DNA of 64,000 nt, from the NCBI RefSeq assembly GCF_013416525.1, contig NZ_JACCEM010000012.1, positions 1 through 64,000 on the forward strand, read 5' to 3'. Positions 37,198 through 47,832 of this stretch are shown here, piece after piece. Every line of letters begins with the position of its first letter. Within the stretch, counting starts at the first letter, position 1. Source of the stretch: Parapusillimonas granuli (lineage in GTDB: Bacteria > Pseudomonadota > Gammaproteobacteria > Burkholderiales > Burkholderiaceae_B). A program made the translations under genes and the position numbers. The notes under the pieces were generated by a model that saw only the letters and a list, made by a program, of their open reading frames with translations, did not search any database and was not told the origin of the DNA.

Positions 37198-38661
37198 ATG
37201 GGCAAAGTCACCGGCTTTCTTGAATTTCAACGCATCAAAGAATCCTACGAGGCGCCCGCCGCGCGCCTCAAGCACTGGCGCGAGTTCGTCCACACCCTGA
37301 GCGACGAAGAAGCCAAGGTGCAGGGCGCGCGCTGCATGGATTGCGGCATCCCGTTCTGCTCCAACGGCTGCCCCGTGAACAACGTCATTCCCGACTGGAA
37401 CGACCTGGTCTACCGCCAGGACTGGCGCCGCGCGCTGGACGTCCTGCACTCCACCAACAACTTCCCCGAGTTCACCGGACGTGTCTGCCCCGCGCCCTGC
37501 GAAGCGGCCTGTACCCTGAACATCAACGACGATGCGGTGGGCATCAAGTCCATCGAACATGCCATCATCGACAAGGGCTGGCGGGAAGGCTGGGTGACGC
37601 CCCAGCCGCCGCAGCGCAAGACCGGCAAGAAGGTCGCCGTCGTGGGGTCCGGCCCGTCCGGCCTGGCCTGCGCGCAGCAGCTGGCCCGCGCGGGGCACGC
37701 GGTGACGGTGTTCGAAAAAAGCAATCGCATCGGCGGCCTGCTGCGCTACGGCATCCCGGACTTCAAGCTGGAAAAGTCGCACATCGACCGGCGCCTGGCG
37801 CAGATGGAGGCCGAAGGCGTGGAGTTCCAGCCCTCCACCTACGTGGGCGACGCGGCGCATGCCGAGGACGGCCTGACGGTGCTCAGCCCCGAAGCGCTGC
37901 GCGCCGACTTCGACGCCGTGGTGCTCACGGGCGGCGCCGAACAGCCGCGCGACCTGCCCGTCCCCGGGCGCGAACTGCGCGGCGTGCATTTCGCCATGGA
38001 CTTCCTGCGCCAGCAGAACAAGGTCAACAACGGCGACCGGGTCGAGAAGCAGATTTCCGCCAAGGGCAGGCACGTGATCGTGATCGGCGGGGGCGACACC
38101 GGCTCCGATTGCGTCGGCACCAGCAACCGCCAGGGCGCCTTGTCGGTCACCCAGTTCGAACTCATGTCCAAGCTGCCGGAAGTCGAGAACCGCCCGCTGA
38201 CCTGGCCCTACTGGCCGGCCAAGCTGCGCACGTCCTCGTCCCACGAGGAAGGCTGCGAGCGCGATTGGGCCGTGTCGACCCGGGCTTTCGAAGGCAAGAA
38301 CGGGAAGGTGGAGAAGCTGGCGGCCGCCAGGGTGGAATGGTTCAAGGACAAGGCCACCGGCCAATTGAAGATGCGCGAAAAAGAAGGCTCGCAGTTCGAG
38401 CTGCCGGCCGACCTGGTGCTGCTGGCCATGGGTTTCGTCTCGCCGGTCAAGCATGTGCTGGACGCCTTCGGGGTCGAGCTCGACGCGCGGGGCAATGCGC
38501 GCGCCGATACGGACAGCTACCGCACCAGCGTCGACAAGGTCTTCGCCGCCGGCGACATGCGCAGGGGGCAGTCGCTGATCGTCTGGGCGATACGCGAGGG
38601 CAGGCAGTGCGCGCGCGCGGTGGACGAGTTCCTGATGGGGGCCAGCACCCTGCCCCGGTGA
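37198..38661 (+). CDS. gltD: Glutamate synthase (NADPH) small subunit
   Basis: A 487-residue beta subunit that passes electrons from NADPH through FAD and two [4Fe-4S] clusters to GltB. The N-terminal cysteine motifs [14 protein letters not shown] and CPAPCEAAC are present, as are the two dinucleotide folds [16 protein letters not shown] (FAD, about residue 143) and [16 protein letters not shown] (NADPH, about residue 288) and the C-terminal [18 protein letters not shown]. The start at 37198 follows GAGGAAAAA. It forms an operon with gltB. Confidence 0.98.
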   Translation: MGKVTGFLEFQRIKESYEAPAARLKHWREFVHTLSDEEAKVQGARCMDCGIPFCSNGCPVNNVIPDWNDLVYRQDWRRALDVLHSTNNFPEFTGRVCPAPCEAACTLNINDDAVGIKSIEHAIIDKGWREGWVTPQPPQRKTGKKVAVVGSGPSGLACAQQLARAGHAVTVFEKSNRIGGLLRYGIPDFKLEKSHIDRRLAQMEAEGVEFQPSTYVGDAAHAEDGLTVLSPEALRADFDAVVLTGGAEQPRDLPVPGRELRGVHFAMDFLRQQNKVNNGDRVEKQISAKGRHVIVIGGGDTGSDCVGTSNRQGALSVTQFELMSKLPEVENRPLTWPYWPAKLRTSSSHEEGCERDWAVSTRAFEGKNGKVEKLAAARVEWFKDKATGQLKMREKEGSQFELPADLVLLAMGFVSPVKHVLDAFGVELDARGNARADTDSYRTSVDKVFAAGDMRRGQSLIVWAIREGRQCARAVDEFLMGASTLPR

Positions 38662-38679
38662 CGGGCGGGCGCGATGCCG

Positions 38680-38717
38680 GGCCGGCCGCCCGCAAAGCGG
38701 AGGCCGCGCGGCCGGCC
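38680..38717. other. GC-rich hairpin after gltD
   Basis: GGCCGGCCGC (38680-38689) and GCGGCCGGCC (38708-38717) form a perfect ten-pair stem with an 18-base loop, about 20 bases after the gltD stop. No T run follows, so it may slow rather than end transcription. Further on, TACAAT (38798-38803) is a possible -10 box for mlaF, without a clear -35. Confidence 0.4.
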
Positions 38718-38837
38718 GCCCCGCGGGTGGGGCAAAAGCGCAACAGAAACGGTAACAATTATCACGCGACCCCGGAAACCGCGGCGCGTTCAGCAGGTAC
38801 AATGCTTCCCTTATCTTTGGGCTGTTGATGCTTGTCT

Positions 38838-39665
38838 ATGGCTGATCCACTTGACTCCGATCCCATCCTGGAGTTCAGCAATGTCGCGCTGGGTTACGGC
38901 GACTACACGGTGCTGAGGGACATCGACCTGAATGTGCGTCGAGGGCAGGTCGTGGCCATGATGGGCGGCTCGGGCTCGGGCAAGACGACGCTGCTGCGCG
39001 GCGCGACCGGCCAGATCCGCCCGCAGCGGGGCACGATACGCGCCTTCGGCAAGAACGTGGCCGAAGCCTCCGGCGAGGGCCTGCGCGAACTGCGCCAGCG
39101 CATGGGCGTGCTGTTCCAGCAGGGCGCCCTGTTCACCGACCTGAACGTCTTCGAGAACGTGGCCTTTCCGCTGCGGGAACACACCCGCGTGTCGGAAAGC
39201 CAGATCATGGAACGCGTGCTCGGCAAGCTGGACGCCGTCGGGCTGCGCGCCGCGGCGCACCTGAACATCTCCGAAATCTCCGGCGGCATGGCCCGGCGCG
39301 TCGCGCTGGCGCGCGCCATCGTCCTGGAGCCCGAGCTCCTGCTCTACGACGAACCCTTCGCCGGGCTGGATCCCATCTCCCTGGGCATCACCGCCCAGCT
39401 GATCCGCAAGCTGACGGATACCCTGGGCTGCGCCTCGGTGCTGATCACGCACGACGTCGTCGAGTCCTTCGCCATCGCGGACCGCGTCTACATGGTGGGC
39501 CAGGGCCGCCTGATCGCCAGCGGCACGCCCAAGGACCTGTCCGAATCCCAGGACGCCTACGTACGGCAGTTCCTGCGCGGCGAGCCCGACGGTCCCATCG
39601 CCTTCCACTATCCCGCCACCCCCGCCTTCGACAAATGGCTGGACCAACATACGGGGCGCTCATGA
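38838..39665 (+). CDS. mlaF: Phospholipid ABC transporter ATPase MlaF
   Basis: A 275-residue ATPase of the Mla system, which moves phospholipids between the inner and outer membranes to keep outer-membrane asymmetry. Walker A GGSGSGKTT (about residue 43), ABC signature ISGGMARRVALARA, Walker B LLLYDEPFAGLDP and switch histidine LITHDV are all present. The ISGGM variant is typical of MlaF. The ATG at 38838 is preferred to a TTG two codons earlier. It overlaps mlaE by four bases. Confidence 0.93.
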   Translation: MADPLDSDPILEFSNVALGYGDYTVLRDIDLNVRRGQVVAMMGGSGSGKTTLLRGATGQIRPQRGTIRAFGKNVAEASGEGLRELRQRMGVLFQQGALFTDLNVFENVAFPLREHTRVSESQIMERVLGKLDAVGLRAAAHLNISEISGGMARRVALARAIVLEPELLLYDEPFAGLDPISLGITAQLIRKLTDTLGCASVLITHDVVESFAIADRVYMVGQGRLIASGTPKDLSESQDAYVRQFLRGEPDGPIAFHYPATPAFDKWLDQHTGRS

Positions 39666-40450
39666 AATCGCCCGCGGCATCCATTTCGCGCCTGGGCTCC
39701 CGGGTCCGCAAGCAGCTCATCGGGCTGGGGGCCTTCATTCGCCTGGCTTGCGCCATCGTGGGGCGCAGCGGCCTGGTCTTCCGGCGCCCCGGGCTGGTTT
39801 CCCAGCAAATCCACTTCATCGGCAACCACTCGCTGCTGATCATCGCGGTGTCCGGCCTGTTCGTCGGTTTCGTGCTGGGCCTGCAAGGCTATTACACCCT
39901 GAACCGCTACGGCTCCGAAGAGGCGCTGGGCCTGCTGGTGGCGCTGTCGCTGCTGCGCGAGCTGGGCCCGGTGGTGACGGCGCTGCTGTTCGCGGGGCGG
40001 GCGGGCACCTCGCTCACGGCCGAGATCGGGCTGATGAAGGCCGGCGAGCAGATCGCCGCCATGGAAGTCATGGCCGTGGACCCCATACGGCGCGTGCTGG
40101 TGCCGCGCTTCTGGGGCGGCGTGGTCGCCATGCCGGTGCTGGCGGCCGTCTTCTCCATGGTCGGCATCATCGGCGGCTGGGTGGTGGGCGTCCTGCTCAT
40201 CGGCATCGATCCCGGCTCGTTCTGGTCGCAGATGCAGGACGGCGTGGATGTCTTCGACGACATTCTGAACGGCGTGTTCAAGAGCGTGGTGTTCGGGATA
40301 GCCGTCACGCTGGTGGCGCTGCACGCCGGCTGGACGGCCAAGGCGACGCCCGAAGGCGTGTCGCGCGCCACGACGCGCACGGTGGTGACCGGGTCGCTGC
40401 TGGTGCTCGGCCTGGACTTCGTATTGACCGCGCTGATGTTCAGCAATTAA
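39662..40450 (+). CDS. mlaE: Phospholipid ABC transporter permease MlaE
   Basis: A 262-residue inner-membrane permease with five to six hydrophobic segments and the MlaE signature ELGPVVTALLFAGRAGTSLTAEIGLMKAGEQIAAMEVM. The start codon ATG at 39662 overlaps the mlaF stop (ATGA). Together with MlaF and MlaD it forms the inner-membrane complex. The STAS partner MlaB, normally part of this complex, is not encoded in the cluster. Confidence 0.94.
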   Translation: MKSPAASISRLGSRVRKQLIGLGAFIRLACAIVGRSGLVFRRPGLVSQQIHFIGNHSLLIIAVSGLFVGFVLGLQGYYTLNRYGSEEALGLLVALSLLRELGPVVTALLFAGRAGTSLTAEIGLMKAGEQIAAMEVMAVDPIRRVLVPRFWGGVVAMPVLAAVFSMVGIIGGWVVGVLLIGIDPGSFWSQMQDGVDVFDDILNGVFKSVVFGIAVTLVALHAGWTAKATPEGVSRATTRTVVTGSLLVLGLDFVLTALMFSN

Positions 40451-40470
40451 CAGATAGACACGGATGAATC

Positions 40471-40965
40471 ATGACGCGTGAAAGAACCGATTTCTGGGTA
40501 GGCCTTTTCGTTCTGCTGGGCGCCATCGCCCTGGTGTTCCTGGCCTTGCGGGCGGGCAACATGAGCTCGTTCTCCTTTACGCCCACCTATCAGGTGACGG
40601 CGCACTTCGACAACCTGGGCGGGCTGAAGGTGCGCGCCCCCGTGAAAAGCAGCGGCGTGGTGGTGGGCCGGGTCGCCGCCATCGGCTTCGACAATGAACG
40701 CTTCCAGGCCGTCGCCACGCTGGACCTGGAACAGCAATACCAGTTTCCGGCCGATTCATCGGCCTCCATCCTCACTTCGGGCCTGCTGGGCGAACAATAC
40801 ATCGGGCTGACCCCGGGCGGCGATGAAAAAATGCTCGCCCAGAACAGCCGGATCCAATACACCCAGAGCGCCGTCGTGCTGGAGGAACTGATCAGCAAAT
40901 TCCTGTACAGTTCCGCCGACAAGGAAGGCGGCGGCGCGCAGGACGCCCCCGCCGCCGGCCAGTGA
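40471..40965 (+). CDS. mlaD: Phospholipid transporter substrate-binding protein MlaD
   Basis: A 164-residue MCE-domain protein. One N-terminal transmembrane helix (residues 8-27, FWVGLFVLLGAIALVFLAL) anchors it to the inner membrane. The single MCE domain follows (YQVTAHFDNLGGLKVRAPVKSSGVVVGRVAAI ... ASILTSGLLGEQYIGLTPG). It forms a hexameric ring in the periplasm that carries lipid. Length and layout match E. coli MlaD. It lies 20 bases after mlaE. Confidence 0.95.
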   Translation: MTRERTDFWVGLFVLLGAIALVFLALRAGNMSSFSFTPTYQVTAHFDNLGGLKVRAPVKSSGVVVGRVAAIGFDNERFQAVATLDLEQQYQFPADSSASILTSGLLGEQYIGLTPGGDEKMLAQNSRIQYTQSAVVLEELISKFLYSSADKEGGGAQDAPAAGQ

Positions 40966-40990
40966 TCCGCGCCCACACTACAATTGCGGC

Positions 40991-41890
40991 ATGTCCGCTC
41001 AACAACACGACAACAGCCAGAACATGACTTCTAACTCCATTCCGACGCCTTGCCGACCGATTCCGCGCGGGCTGCGCCTGGCGGCCGCGCTGGGCGCGGC
41101 GGCATTGGCGACGGGCTGCGCAACCGTCAGCAATCCCACGCCCGAGGATCCCTGGGAACGCTACAACCGCGGCATGTTCGCCTTCAACGACACGGTCGAC
41201 CAGGCCCTGCTGAAGCCCATCGCCACGGGCTACGACCAGCTCATGCCGGATCCGGCGCAAACCTGTATCCACAACGTCTTCAATAACGTGGGCGACGTCT
41301 GGTCGGCCATCAACAGCTTCCTGCAGGCGCGCGGCCACGATTTCTTCAACACGCTGGGACGCGTGCTGTTCAACACCACCATGGGCCTGGGGGGCTGCAT
41401 CGACGTCGCCTCCATGAACGGCGCCAAGCGCATCGCCAACGATTTCGGCGTCACGCTGGGCGTGTGGGGCTTCGATTCCGGCCCCTACGTCGTGCTGCCC
41501 TTCCTGGGTTCCAGCTCCGTCCGCGACGCCACCAGCACGCTGGGCACCTTCGCCGCGGGCGTGTCGCCCATCACGCCGGTCTTCCACATCCACGACGTGC
41601 CCCTGCGCAATTCGCTCGTCGGCCTGTATGTCGTCGATACCCGGGCCGACCTGCTGGAAGCCGACAAGCTGGTGAACGAAGTCGCGCTGGACCGCTACAG
41701 CTTCATCCGCGACGCCTACATCCAGCGCCGCAAGGCGCTGGTGGACAGCCGGCGCAACGGCAACGAACTGCCGGACTACTCGGACGACGACCTGCCCGAT
41801 TACTCCGACGACGCCGACTCCGGCGCCACGTCCGCGCCCGGTTCCGCGCCGGCGCCCGCGGCCGCGCCTACGCCCGCGCCCGGCAAGTAA
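40991..41890 (+). CDS. mlaA: Outer-membrane lipoprotein MlaA (VacJ)
   Basis: A 299-residue lipoprotein. Signal peptide with lipobox LATGC (Cys43) after a long charged start; a start at the internal ATG (41024) would shorten the leader to a more normal length. VacJ motifs: DPWERYNRGMFAFND, NVFNNVGDVWSAINSFLQ, FGVTLGVWGFDSGPYVVLPFLGSSSVRD. The C-terminal tail is low-complexity and acidic, with a twice-repeated DLPDYSDD motif and an Ala/Pro run. It extracts misplaced phospholipids from the outer leaflet. TACAAT (40979-40984) just before the first ATG could give a nearly leaderless message. Confidence 0.93.
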   Translation: MSAQQHDNSQNMTSNSIPTPCRPIPRGLRLAAALGAAALATGCATVSNPTPEDPWERYNRGMFAFNDTVDQALLKPIATGYDQLMPDPAQTCIHNVFNNVGDVWSAINSFLQARGHDFFNTLGRVLFNTTMGLGGCIDVASMNGAKRIANDFGVTLGVWGFDSGPYVVLPFLGSSSVRDATSTLGTFAAGVSPITPVFHIHDVPLRNSLVGLYVVDTRADLLEADKLVNEVALDRYSFIRDAYIQRRKALVDSRRNGNELPDYSDDDLPDYSDDADSGATSAPGSAPAPAAAPTPAPGK

Positions 41891-41901
41891 CAGGAGAACC
41901 C

Positions 41902-42552
41902 ATGTTTCAACGCCATACCTCTGCTTTTTTCATCCGGATCCGCGGCCTGGCCGCGGCCGCGCTGCTGGGCCTGGCCGGCCTGGGCGCGGCGCCCGCCCTG
42001 GCGCAATCGCCCGTCGACAGCAAGGCCGCGCCCAACGATTTCGTCCAGACCGTGGCCGACAACGCGCTGGACGCCGTCAAGAAAGACCAGGCCGTCAAGT
42101 CCGGCAACCTCGAAAGCATCAAGCGCGTGGTCAACGAATACGTGCTGCCTTACGTCAACTTCGAGAAAACCACGCGCCTGGCGGCCGGCCGCCATTGGCG
42201 CCAGGCCACGCCCCAGCAGCAGAAGGCGCTGGTCGAAGCATTCAAGGGCACGCTGATCCGCACCTATGCGGGCGCCTTCACCAAGGTGGACCAGAAATCC
42301 GCCTTCACCATGCAGCCCTTCCGCGGCGACGCGAACGCCGACGACGTCGTGGTGCGCTCCACGCTCACGCAAAGCAACGGCCCTTCGGTCGGCATCGACT
42401 ACCGCCTGGAAAAAACCGGCCAAGGCTGGAAAATCTACGACCTGAACGTGGAAGGCATCTGGCTGATCCAGAACTACCGCAACCAGTTCTCGCAGCAGAT
42501 CGCGCAAAACGGCGTCGACGGGCTGATCAAAGCCTTGAACGGCGGCAAATAA
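41902..42552 (+). CDS. mlaC: Periplasmic phospholipid-binding protein MlaC
   Basis: A 216-residue periplasmic shuttle between MlaA and MlaFED. The Sec signal runs to about residue 35 (LGAAPALAQSP). The MlaC domain follows, with YVLPYVNFEKTTRLAAGRHWRQATPQQQKALVEAFKGTLIRTYAGAF and a C-terminal GWKIYDLNVEGIWLIQNYRNQF. A strong ribosome site (CAGGAGAACCC) precedes the ATG, 11 bases after mlaA. It is the last mla gene here; the next 126 bases contain a promoter and hairpin but no mlaB. Confidence 0.94.
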   Translation: MFQRHTSAFFIRIRGLAAAALLGLAGLGAAPALAQSPVDSKAAPNDFVQTVADNALDAVKKDQAVKSGNLESIKRVVNEYVLPYVNFEKTTRLAAGRHWRQATPQQQKALVEAFKGTLIRTYAGAFTKVDQKSAFTMQPFRGDANADDVVVRSTLTQSNGPSVGIDYRLEKTGQGWKIYDLNVEGIWLIQNYRNQFSQQIAQNGVDGLIKALNGGK

Positions 42553-42597
42553 GGCCGCCGCGCCGCGCATCGGCCGCCCCCACGGCGGGGCAGCCAC

Positions 42598-42649
42598 TAT
42601 AATGTCAGGCTTGGCCGGGTCCAGCGCCGCCGCCCTTTTGGCGGCGGCG
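42598..42649 (+). promoter_or_regulatory. -10 box and strong leader hairpin before the ABC-2 genes
   Basis: A perfect TATAAT stands at 42598-42603, but no good -35 is visible. A hairpin with a perfect ten-pair stem (CGCCGCCGCC, 42625-42634; GGCGGCGGCG, 42640-42649) and a five-base loop follows. The first codon of the ABC ATPase comes 29 bases later, with no clear ribosome site. The stem would sit in the 5' untranslated leader and might limit or regulate translation. Confidence 0.5.
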
Positions 42650-42678
42650 GGCGCCGGCCCGGCCTTTCTCGTGTGTCC

Positions 42679-43470
42679 ATGTCAGCGCTCAGCTTAGAAA
42701 ACGTCTCGAAAATCTACACCCCTCGCACCGCGGCCTGGAAGCAACGATTCTCGTCCTCGGGCCGGAAACGCGGTTTCCAGGCGCTCGACGGTGTCAGCTT
42801 CTCGGTCGAGCACGGCGAATTCTTCGGCCTGCTCGGGCCCAATGGCGCGGGCAAGACCACCCTCATCTCCATCCTGGCGGGGCTGGCCTATGCCACCTCG
42901 GGCACCGCGCGCGTCTGCGGCTACGACGTGGTGGCCGACTTCAAGCGCTCGCGCCGCTCGCTGGGCGTGGTACCCCAGGAAATCGTCTACGACCCCTTCT
43001 TCACGGTGCGGGAAACCCTGCGGCTGCAATCCGGCTACTTCGGCCTGCGCAACAACGACGACTGGATCGACGAAATCCTGACCAACCTGGGCCTGCTCGA
43101 CAAGGGCGACACCAATATGCGCGCGCTGTCCGGCGGCATGAAACGCCGCGTGCTGGTCGCGCAGGCGCTGGTGCACCGGCCGCCGGTCATCATCCTGGAC
43201 GAGCCCACGGCCGGGGTCGACGTCGACCTGCGGCGCACCCTGTGGGAATTCATCGCCCGGCTGAACCGGGAAGGCCACACCATCCTGCTGACCACGCATT
43301 ATCTGGAAGAGGCCGAAGCCCTGTGCGGCCGCATCGCCATGCTCAAGAGCGGCCGGGTCGTGGCCCTGGACACCACGCAGGCGCTGCTGGCGCGGGTGGG
43401 CGGCGCCCACCTGGAAGACGCCTTCGTGCGCATCATGCACGACGACGAATTCCTGGGGGTGACGGCATGA
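42679..43470 (+). CDS. ABC-2 type exporter ATPase (YadG-like)
   Basis: A 263-residue ABC ATPase with Walker A GPNGAGKTT (about residue 52), signature LSGGMKRRVLVAQALVHRP, Walker B VIILDEPTAGVDVDLR and H-loop LLTTHYLEEAE. It pairs with the ABC-2 permease that follows, overlapping it by four bases. Genes of this pair often sit between mla and bolA/murA in Burkholderiales. The substrate is not established. The ATG at 42679 is preferred to a GTG two codons upstream. Confidence 0.88.
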   Translation: MSALSLENVSKIYTPRTAAWKQRFSSSGRKRGFQALDGVSFSVEHGEFFGLLGPNGAGKTTLISILAGLAYATSGTARVCGYDVVADFKRSRRSLGVVPQEIVYDPFFTVRETLRLQSGYFGLRNNDDWIDEILTNLGLLDKGDTNMRALSGGMKRRVLVAQALVHRPPVIILDEPTAGVDVDLRRTLWEFIARLNREGHTILLTTHYLEEAEALCGRIAMLKSGRVVALDTTQALLARVGGAHLEDAFVRIMHDDEFLGVTA

Positions 43471-44261
43471 GCGCCCGCCCCGTCATCAAGCCGCGCGACG
43501 ACATGGGCTCCGGCTTCCCGACCCTGCTGCGCAAGGAATTGCTGCGCTTCTGGAAAGTGGCGTTCCAGACGATCGCCGCGCCCGTCCTGACGGCCCTGCT
43601 GTACCTGCTGATCTTCGCGCACGTGCTGGAGGGGCGAGTGCAGGTATACGGCTCGGTGCCCTATACCTCGTTCCTGATCCCCGGCCTGATGATGATGAGC
43701 ATGCTGCAGAACGCATTCGCGAATCCCTCGTCGTCGCTGATCCAGAGCCGCATCACGGGCAACCTGGTGTTCATCCTGCTGCCGCCGCTCTCGCACCGCG
43801 AGATCTTCGGCGCCTACATCCTGGCGTCCATCGCCCGCGGGCTGTGCGTGGGCGCCTGTATCTGGCTGGTGGCGCTGTTTTTCATCGACCTGCCCGTCCG
43901 GCATCCCTTCTGGGTGCTGTGCTTCGCGGTGCTTTCCTGCGGCATCATGGGCACGCTGGGCCTGATCGCCGGGCTCTGGTCCGAAAAATTCGACCAGCTC
44001 GCGGCTTTCCAGAATTTCCTGATCATGCCGGCCACCTTTTTGTCCGGCGTGTTCTACTCCATACACAGCCTGCCGCCCTTCTGGCAGGCCGTGTCACGAT
44101 GGAATCCCGTCCTGTACACCATAGACGGCTTCCGCTACGGCTTCTTCTCGGTGTCCGACGTCTCGCCCTGGCACAGCCTGGCGGTCGTCGCGGCCTCGTT
44201 CGCCGTACTGTCCATCTTTGCGCTGCGCCTGCTGGCGAGCGGCTATAAACTCCGGAACTGA
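43467..44261 (+). CDS. ABC-2 type exporter permease (YadH-like)
   Basis: A 264-residue ABC-2 membrane permease with six hydrophobic segments. Typical features are TLLRKELLRFWKVAFQTIAAPVLTALLYLLIF at the N-terminus, GSVPYTSFLIPGLMMMSMLQNAF and the C-terminal FLSGVFYSIHSLPPFWQ ... NPVLYTIDGFRYGF. The ATG overlaps the ATPase stop codon (ATGA). It forms a homodimer with two copies of the ATPase in such systems. The cargo is unknown. Confidence 0.9.
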   Translation: MSARPVIKPRDDMGSGFPTLLRKELLRFWKVAFQTIAAPVLTALLYLLIFAHVLEGRVQVYGSVPYTSFLIPGLMMMSMLQNAFANPSSSLIQSRITGNLVFILLPPLSHREIFGAYILASIARGLCVGACIWLVALFFIDLPVRHPFWVLCFAVLSCGIMGTLGLIAGLWSEKFDQLAAFQNFLIMPATFLSGVFYSIHSLPPFWQAVSRWNPVLYTIDGFRYGFFSVSDVSPWHSLAVVAASFAVLSIFALRLLASGYKLRN

Positions 44262-44266
44262 CTGCC

Positions 44267-44513
44267 ATGGCCATGCTGCCCACCCCAGAACAAGTACGCC
44301 AATACATCGCCGACCATCTCGAGTGCGAGCACATCGAGGTCCAGGGCGACGGCGCTCACTTCGACGCCCTGATCGTCAGCCCCGCCTTCGCGGGCAAGCG
44401 CCTGATCGCACGGCACCAGCTGGTCTATGCCGCGCTGGGCGACCGCATGAGGGCCGAGATCCACGCCTTGTCCATGCGCACCCTGACCCCGGAAGAATAC
44501 AAGGCCAATCCGA

Positions 44514-44521
<8 letters not shown>
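44267..44521 (+). CDS. BolA-family protein (IbaG-like)
   Basis: An 84-residue BolA-type protein with the characteristic fold sequence [37 protein letters not shown]...[14 protein letters not shown]. IbaG/BolA proteins work with monothiol glutaredoxins in iron-sulfur handling. The position before murA and the short length favour the IbaG subgroup. It begins five bases after the permease stop and overlaps murA by eight bases. Confidence 0.9.
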
Positions 44522-45775
<1,254 letters not shown>

Positions 45776-45779
<4 letters not shown>

Positions 45780-46453
45780 GCCCTGCCAGCCTCGACAAAC
45801 CCCTGACGCTCGCCCTGTCCAAGGGCCGCATCTTCGACGAAACCATGCCGCTGCTGGCCGCCGCCGGCGTGGAGGTCGCGGAAAGCCCCGAGTCCTCGCG
45901 CAAGCTGATCCTGCCCACCAGCAGTCCCGACCTGCAGCTGATCATCGTGCGCGCGTCCGACGTGCCCACCTACGTGCAGTACGGCGCGGCCGATTTCGGC
46001 ATCGCGGGCAAGGACGTCCTGTACGAACACGCCGCCCAGCATCCGGGCGGGCTGTACCAGCCCATAGACCTGAACATCGCCCGCTGCCGCCTGTGCGTGG
46101 CCGTGCGGCGCGGCTTCGACTACGAAGCCGCCGTGCACCAGGGCTCGCGCCTGCGCGTCGCCACCAAATATGTGCAGGCGGCCAGGGAACACTTCGCGGC
46201 GAAAGGGGTCTATGTGGATATCATCAAGCTGTACGGGTCGATGGAGCTCGCCCCGCTGGTCGGCCTGGCGGACGCCATCGTCGACCTGGTCTCCACCGGC
46301 GGGACGCTCAAGGCCAACAACCTGGTCGCCGTCGAAGAGGTCGCGCAGATATCTTCGCGCCTGATCGTGAACCAGGCGTCGCTGAAAACCCGCGCGGCCA
46401 AGCTGCAGCCGCTGCTCGACGCGTTCGCGCAGGCATCGCAAGCGCAAGCCTAG
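45776..46453 (+). CDS. hisG: ATP phosphoribosyltransferase, short form
   Basis: A 225-residue catalytic subunit for the first histidine step. Motifs: [57 protein letters not shown] and the PRPP-binding [15 protein letters not shown]. It is the short form, without the C-terminal regulatory domain. In organisms with this form the regulatory subunit HisZ is encoded elsewhere. The ATG overlaps the murA stop. Confidence 0.97.
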
Positions 46454-46510
46454 GGCCGCCGCTTACGGTACACTGCATTGTTATAAAACGATTTTTTCTT
46501 GTTCCGCAAT

Positions 46511-47827
46511 ATGCCTTCGATCAAGCGCCTGAGCACCCTATCCGATGACTTTCAGTCCAGCCTGCGCACGCTGCTGGCCTTCGACGCCTCTCAGGACGAA
46601 TCCATCGAGCACGCCACGGCGGCCATCTTGCACGACGTGCGCCAGCGCGGCGACGCGGCCGTGCTGGACTACACCCGGCGCTACGACCGCGTGGCGGCCG
46701 CCTCCGTGCCCGAACTGGAAATCGACAGGCGCGAATGGCAGGCCGCCCTGGACGCCCTGCCCAGCGACCAGCGCGCCGCCCTGGAAACCGCGGCCGAACG
46801 CGTGCGCCGCTACCACGAACACCAGCGCAGCCAGACCTGGACCTACACCGAGCCCGACGGCACCGTCCTGGGCCAGAAAGTCACCCCGCTCGACCGCGTG
46901 GGCCTGTACGTGCCGGGCGGCAAGGCGGCCTACCCGTCGTCCGTGCTCATGAACGCCATTCCCGCCAAGGTGGCGGGCGTGCCCGAAGTCGTCATGGTCA
47001 CGCCCACGCCCGACGGCGTGCGCAACCCCATCGTGCTCGCGGCGGCCGCCATCGGCGGCGTGGACCGCGTCTGGGGCATGGGCGGCGCGCAAGCCGTGGG
47101 CGCGCTGGCCTATGGCACGCAAAGCATCGACCCCGTCGACAAGATCGTCGGCCCCGGCAACGCCTATGTGGCCGCGGCCAAGCGCCGCGTGTTCGGCACC
47201 GTGGGCATAGACATGATCGCCGGGCCCAGCGAAATCCTGGTCATCTGCGACGGCACCACGCCGGCCGACTGGATCGCCATGGACCTCTTCTCGCAGGCCG
47301 AGCACGACGAACTGGCCCAGGCCATTCTGCTCTGCCCCGACGCCGGCTACCTGGACGAAGTCCAGGCCGCCATCGACCGCCTGCTGCCCACCATGCCGCG
47401 CGCCGACATCATCCGCGCCAGCCTGGGCGGGCGCGGCGCCCTGATCCACGTGCGCAGCCTGGACGAGGCCTGCGAAATCGCCAACTACATCGCTCCCGAA
47501 CACCTGGAGATCTCCACCGAGCAGCCGGGGCAATGGGCCGACAAGATCCGCCACGCCGGCGCCATCTTCCTGGGGCGCTACAGCTCCGAATCCCTGGGCG
47601 ACTACTGCGCCGGGCCAAACCACGTTTTGCCCACCTCGCGCACCGCCCGCTTTTCGTCTCCCCTGGGCGTGTATGATTTCCAGAAGCGCTCCAGCCTCAT
47701 CCACATTTCAGAAAGCGGTGCGCAAACGCTGGGCCGCGTCGCCGCCAAGCTGGCCTACGGCGAAGGCCTGCAAGCCCACGCCGCCAGCGCCGAATACCGC
47801 CTGAATCCCACCGTATCGACTGCTTGA
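46511..47827 (+). CDS. hisD: Histidinol dehydrogenase
   Basis: A 438-residue zinc enzyme oxidising histidinol to histidine in two NAD-dependent steps. Family sequence: [75 protein letters not shown], and APEHLEI with the base pair of Glu and His. The ATG at 46511 is taken as start; a TTG four codons upstream is in frame. The 57-base gap after hisG contains TATAAA-like and TACACT sequences, so a secondary promoter is possible. Confidence 0.97.
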   Translation: MPSIKRLSTLSDDFQSSLRTLLAFDASQDESIEHATAAILHDVRQRGDAAVLDYTRRYDRVAAASVPELEIDRREWQAALDALPSDQRAALETAAERVRRYHEHQRSQTWTYTEPDGTVLGQKVTPLDRVGLYVPGGKAAYPSSVLMNAIPAKVAGVPEVVMVTPTPDGVRNPIVLAAAAIGGVDRVWGMGGAQAVGALAYGTQSIDPVDKIVGPGNAYVAAAKRRVFGTVGIDMIAGPSEILVICDGTTPADWIAMDLFSQAEHDELAQAILLCPDAGYLDEVQAAIDRLLPTMPRADIIRASLGGRGALIHVRSLDEACEIANYIAPEHLEISTEQPGQWADKIRHAGAIFLGRYSSESLGDYCAGPNHVLPTSRTARFSSPLGVYDFQKRSSLIHISESGAQTLGRVAAKLAYGEGLQAHAASAEYRLNPTVSTA

Positions 47828-47832
47828 ACACC

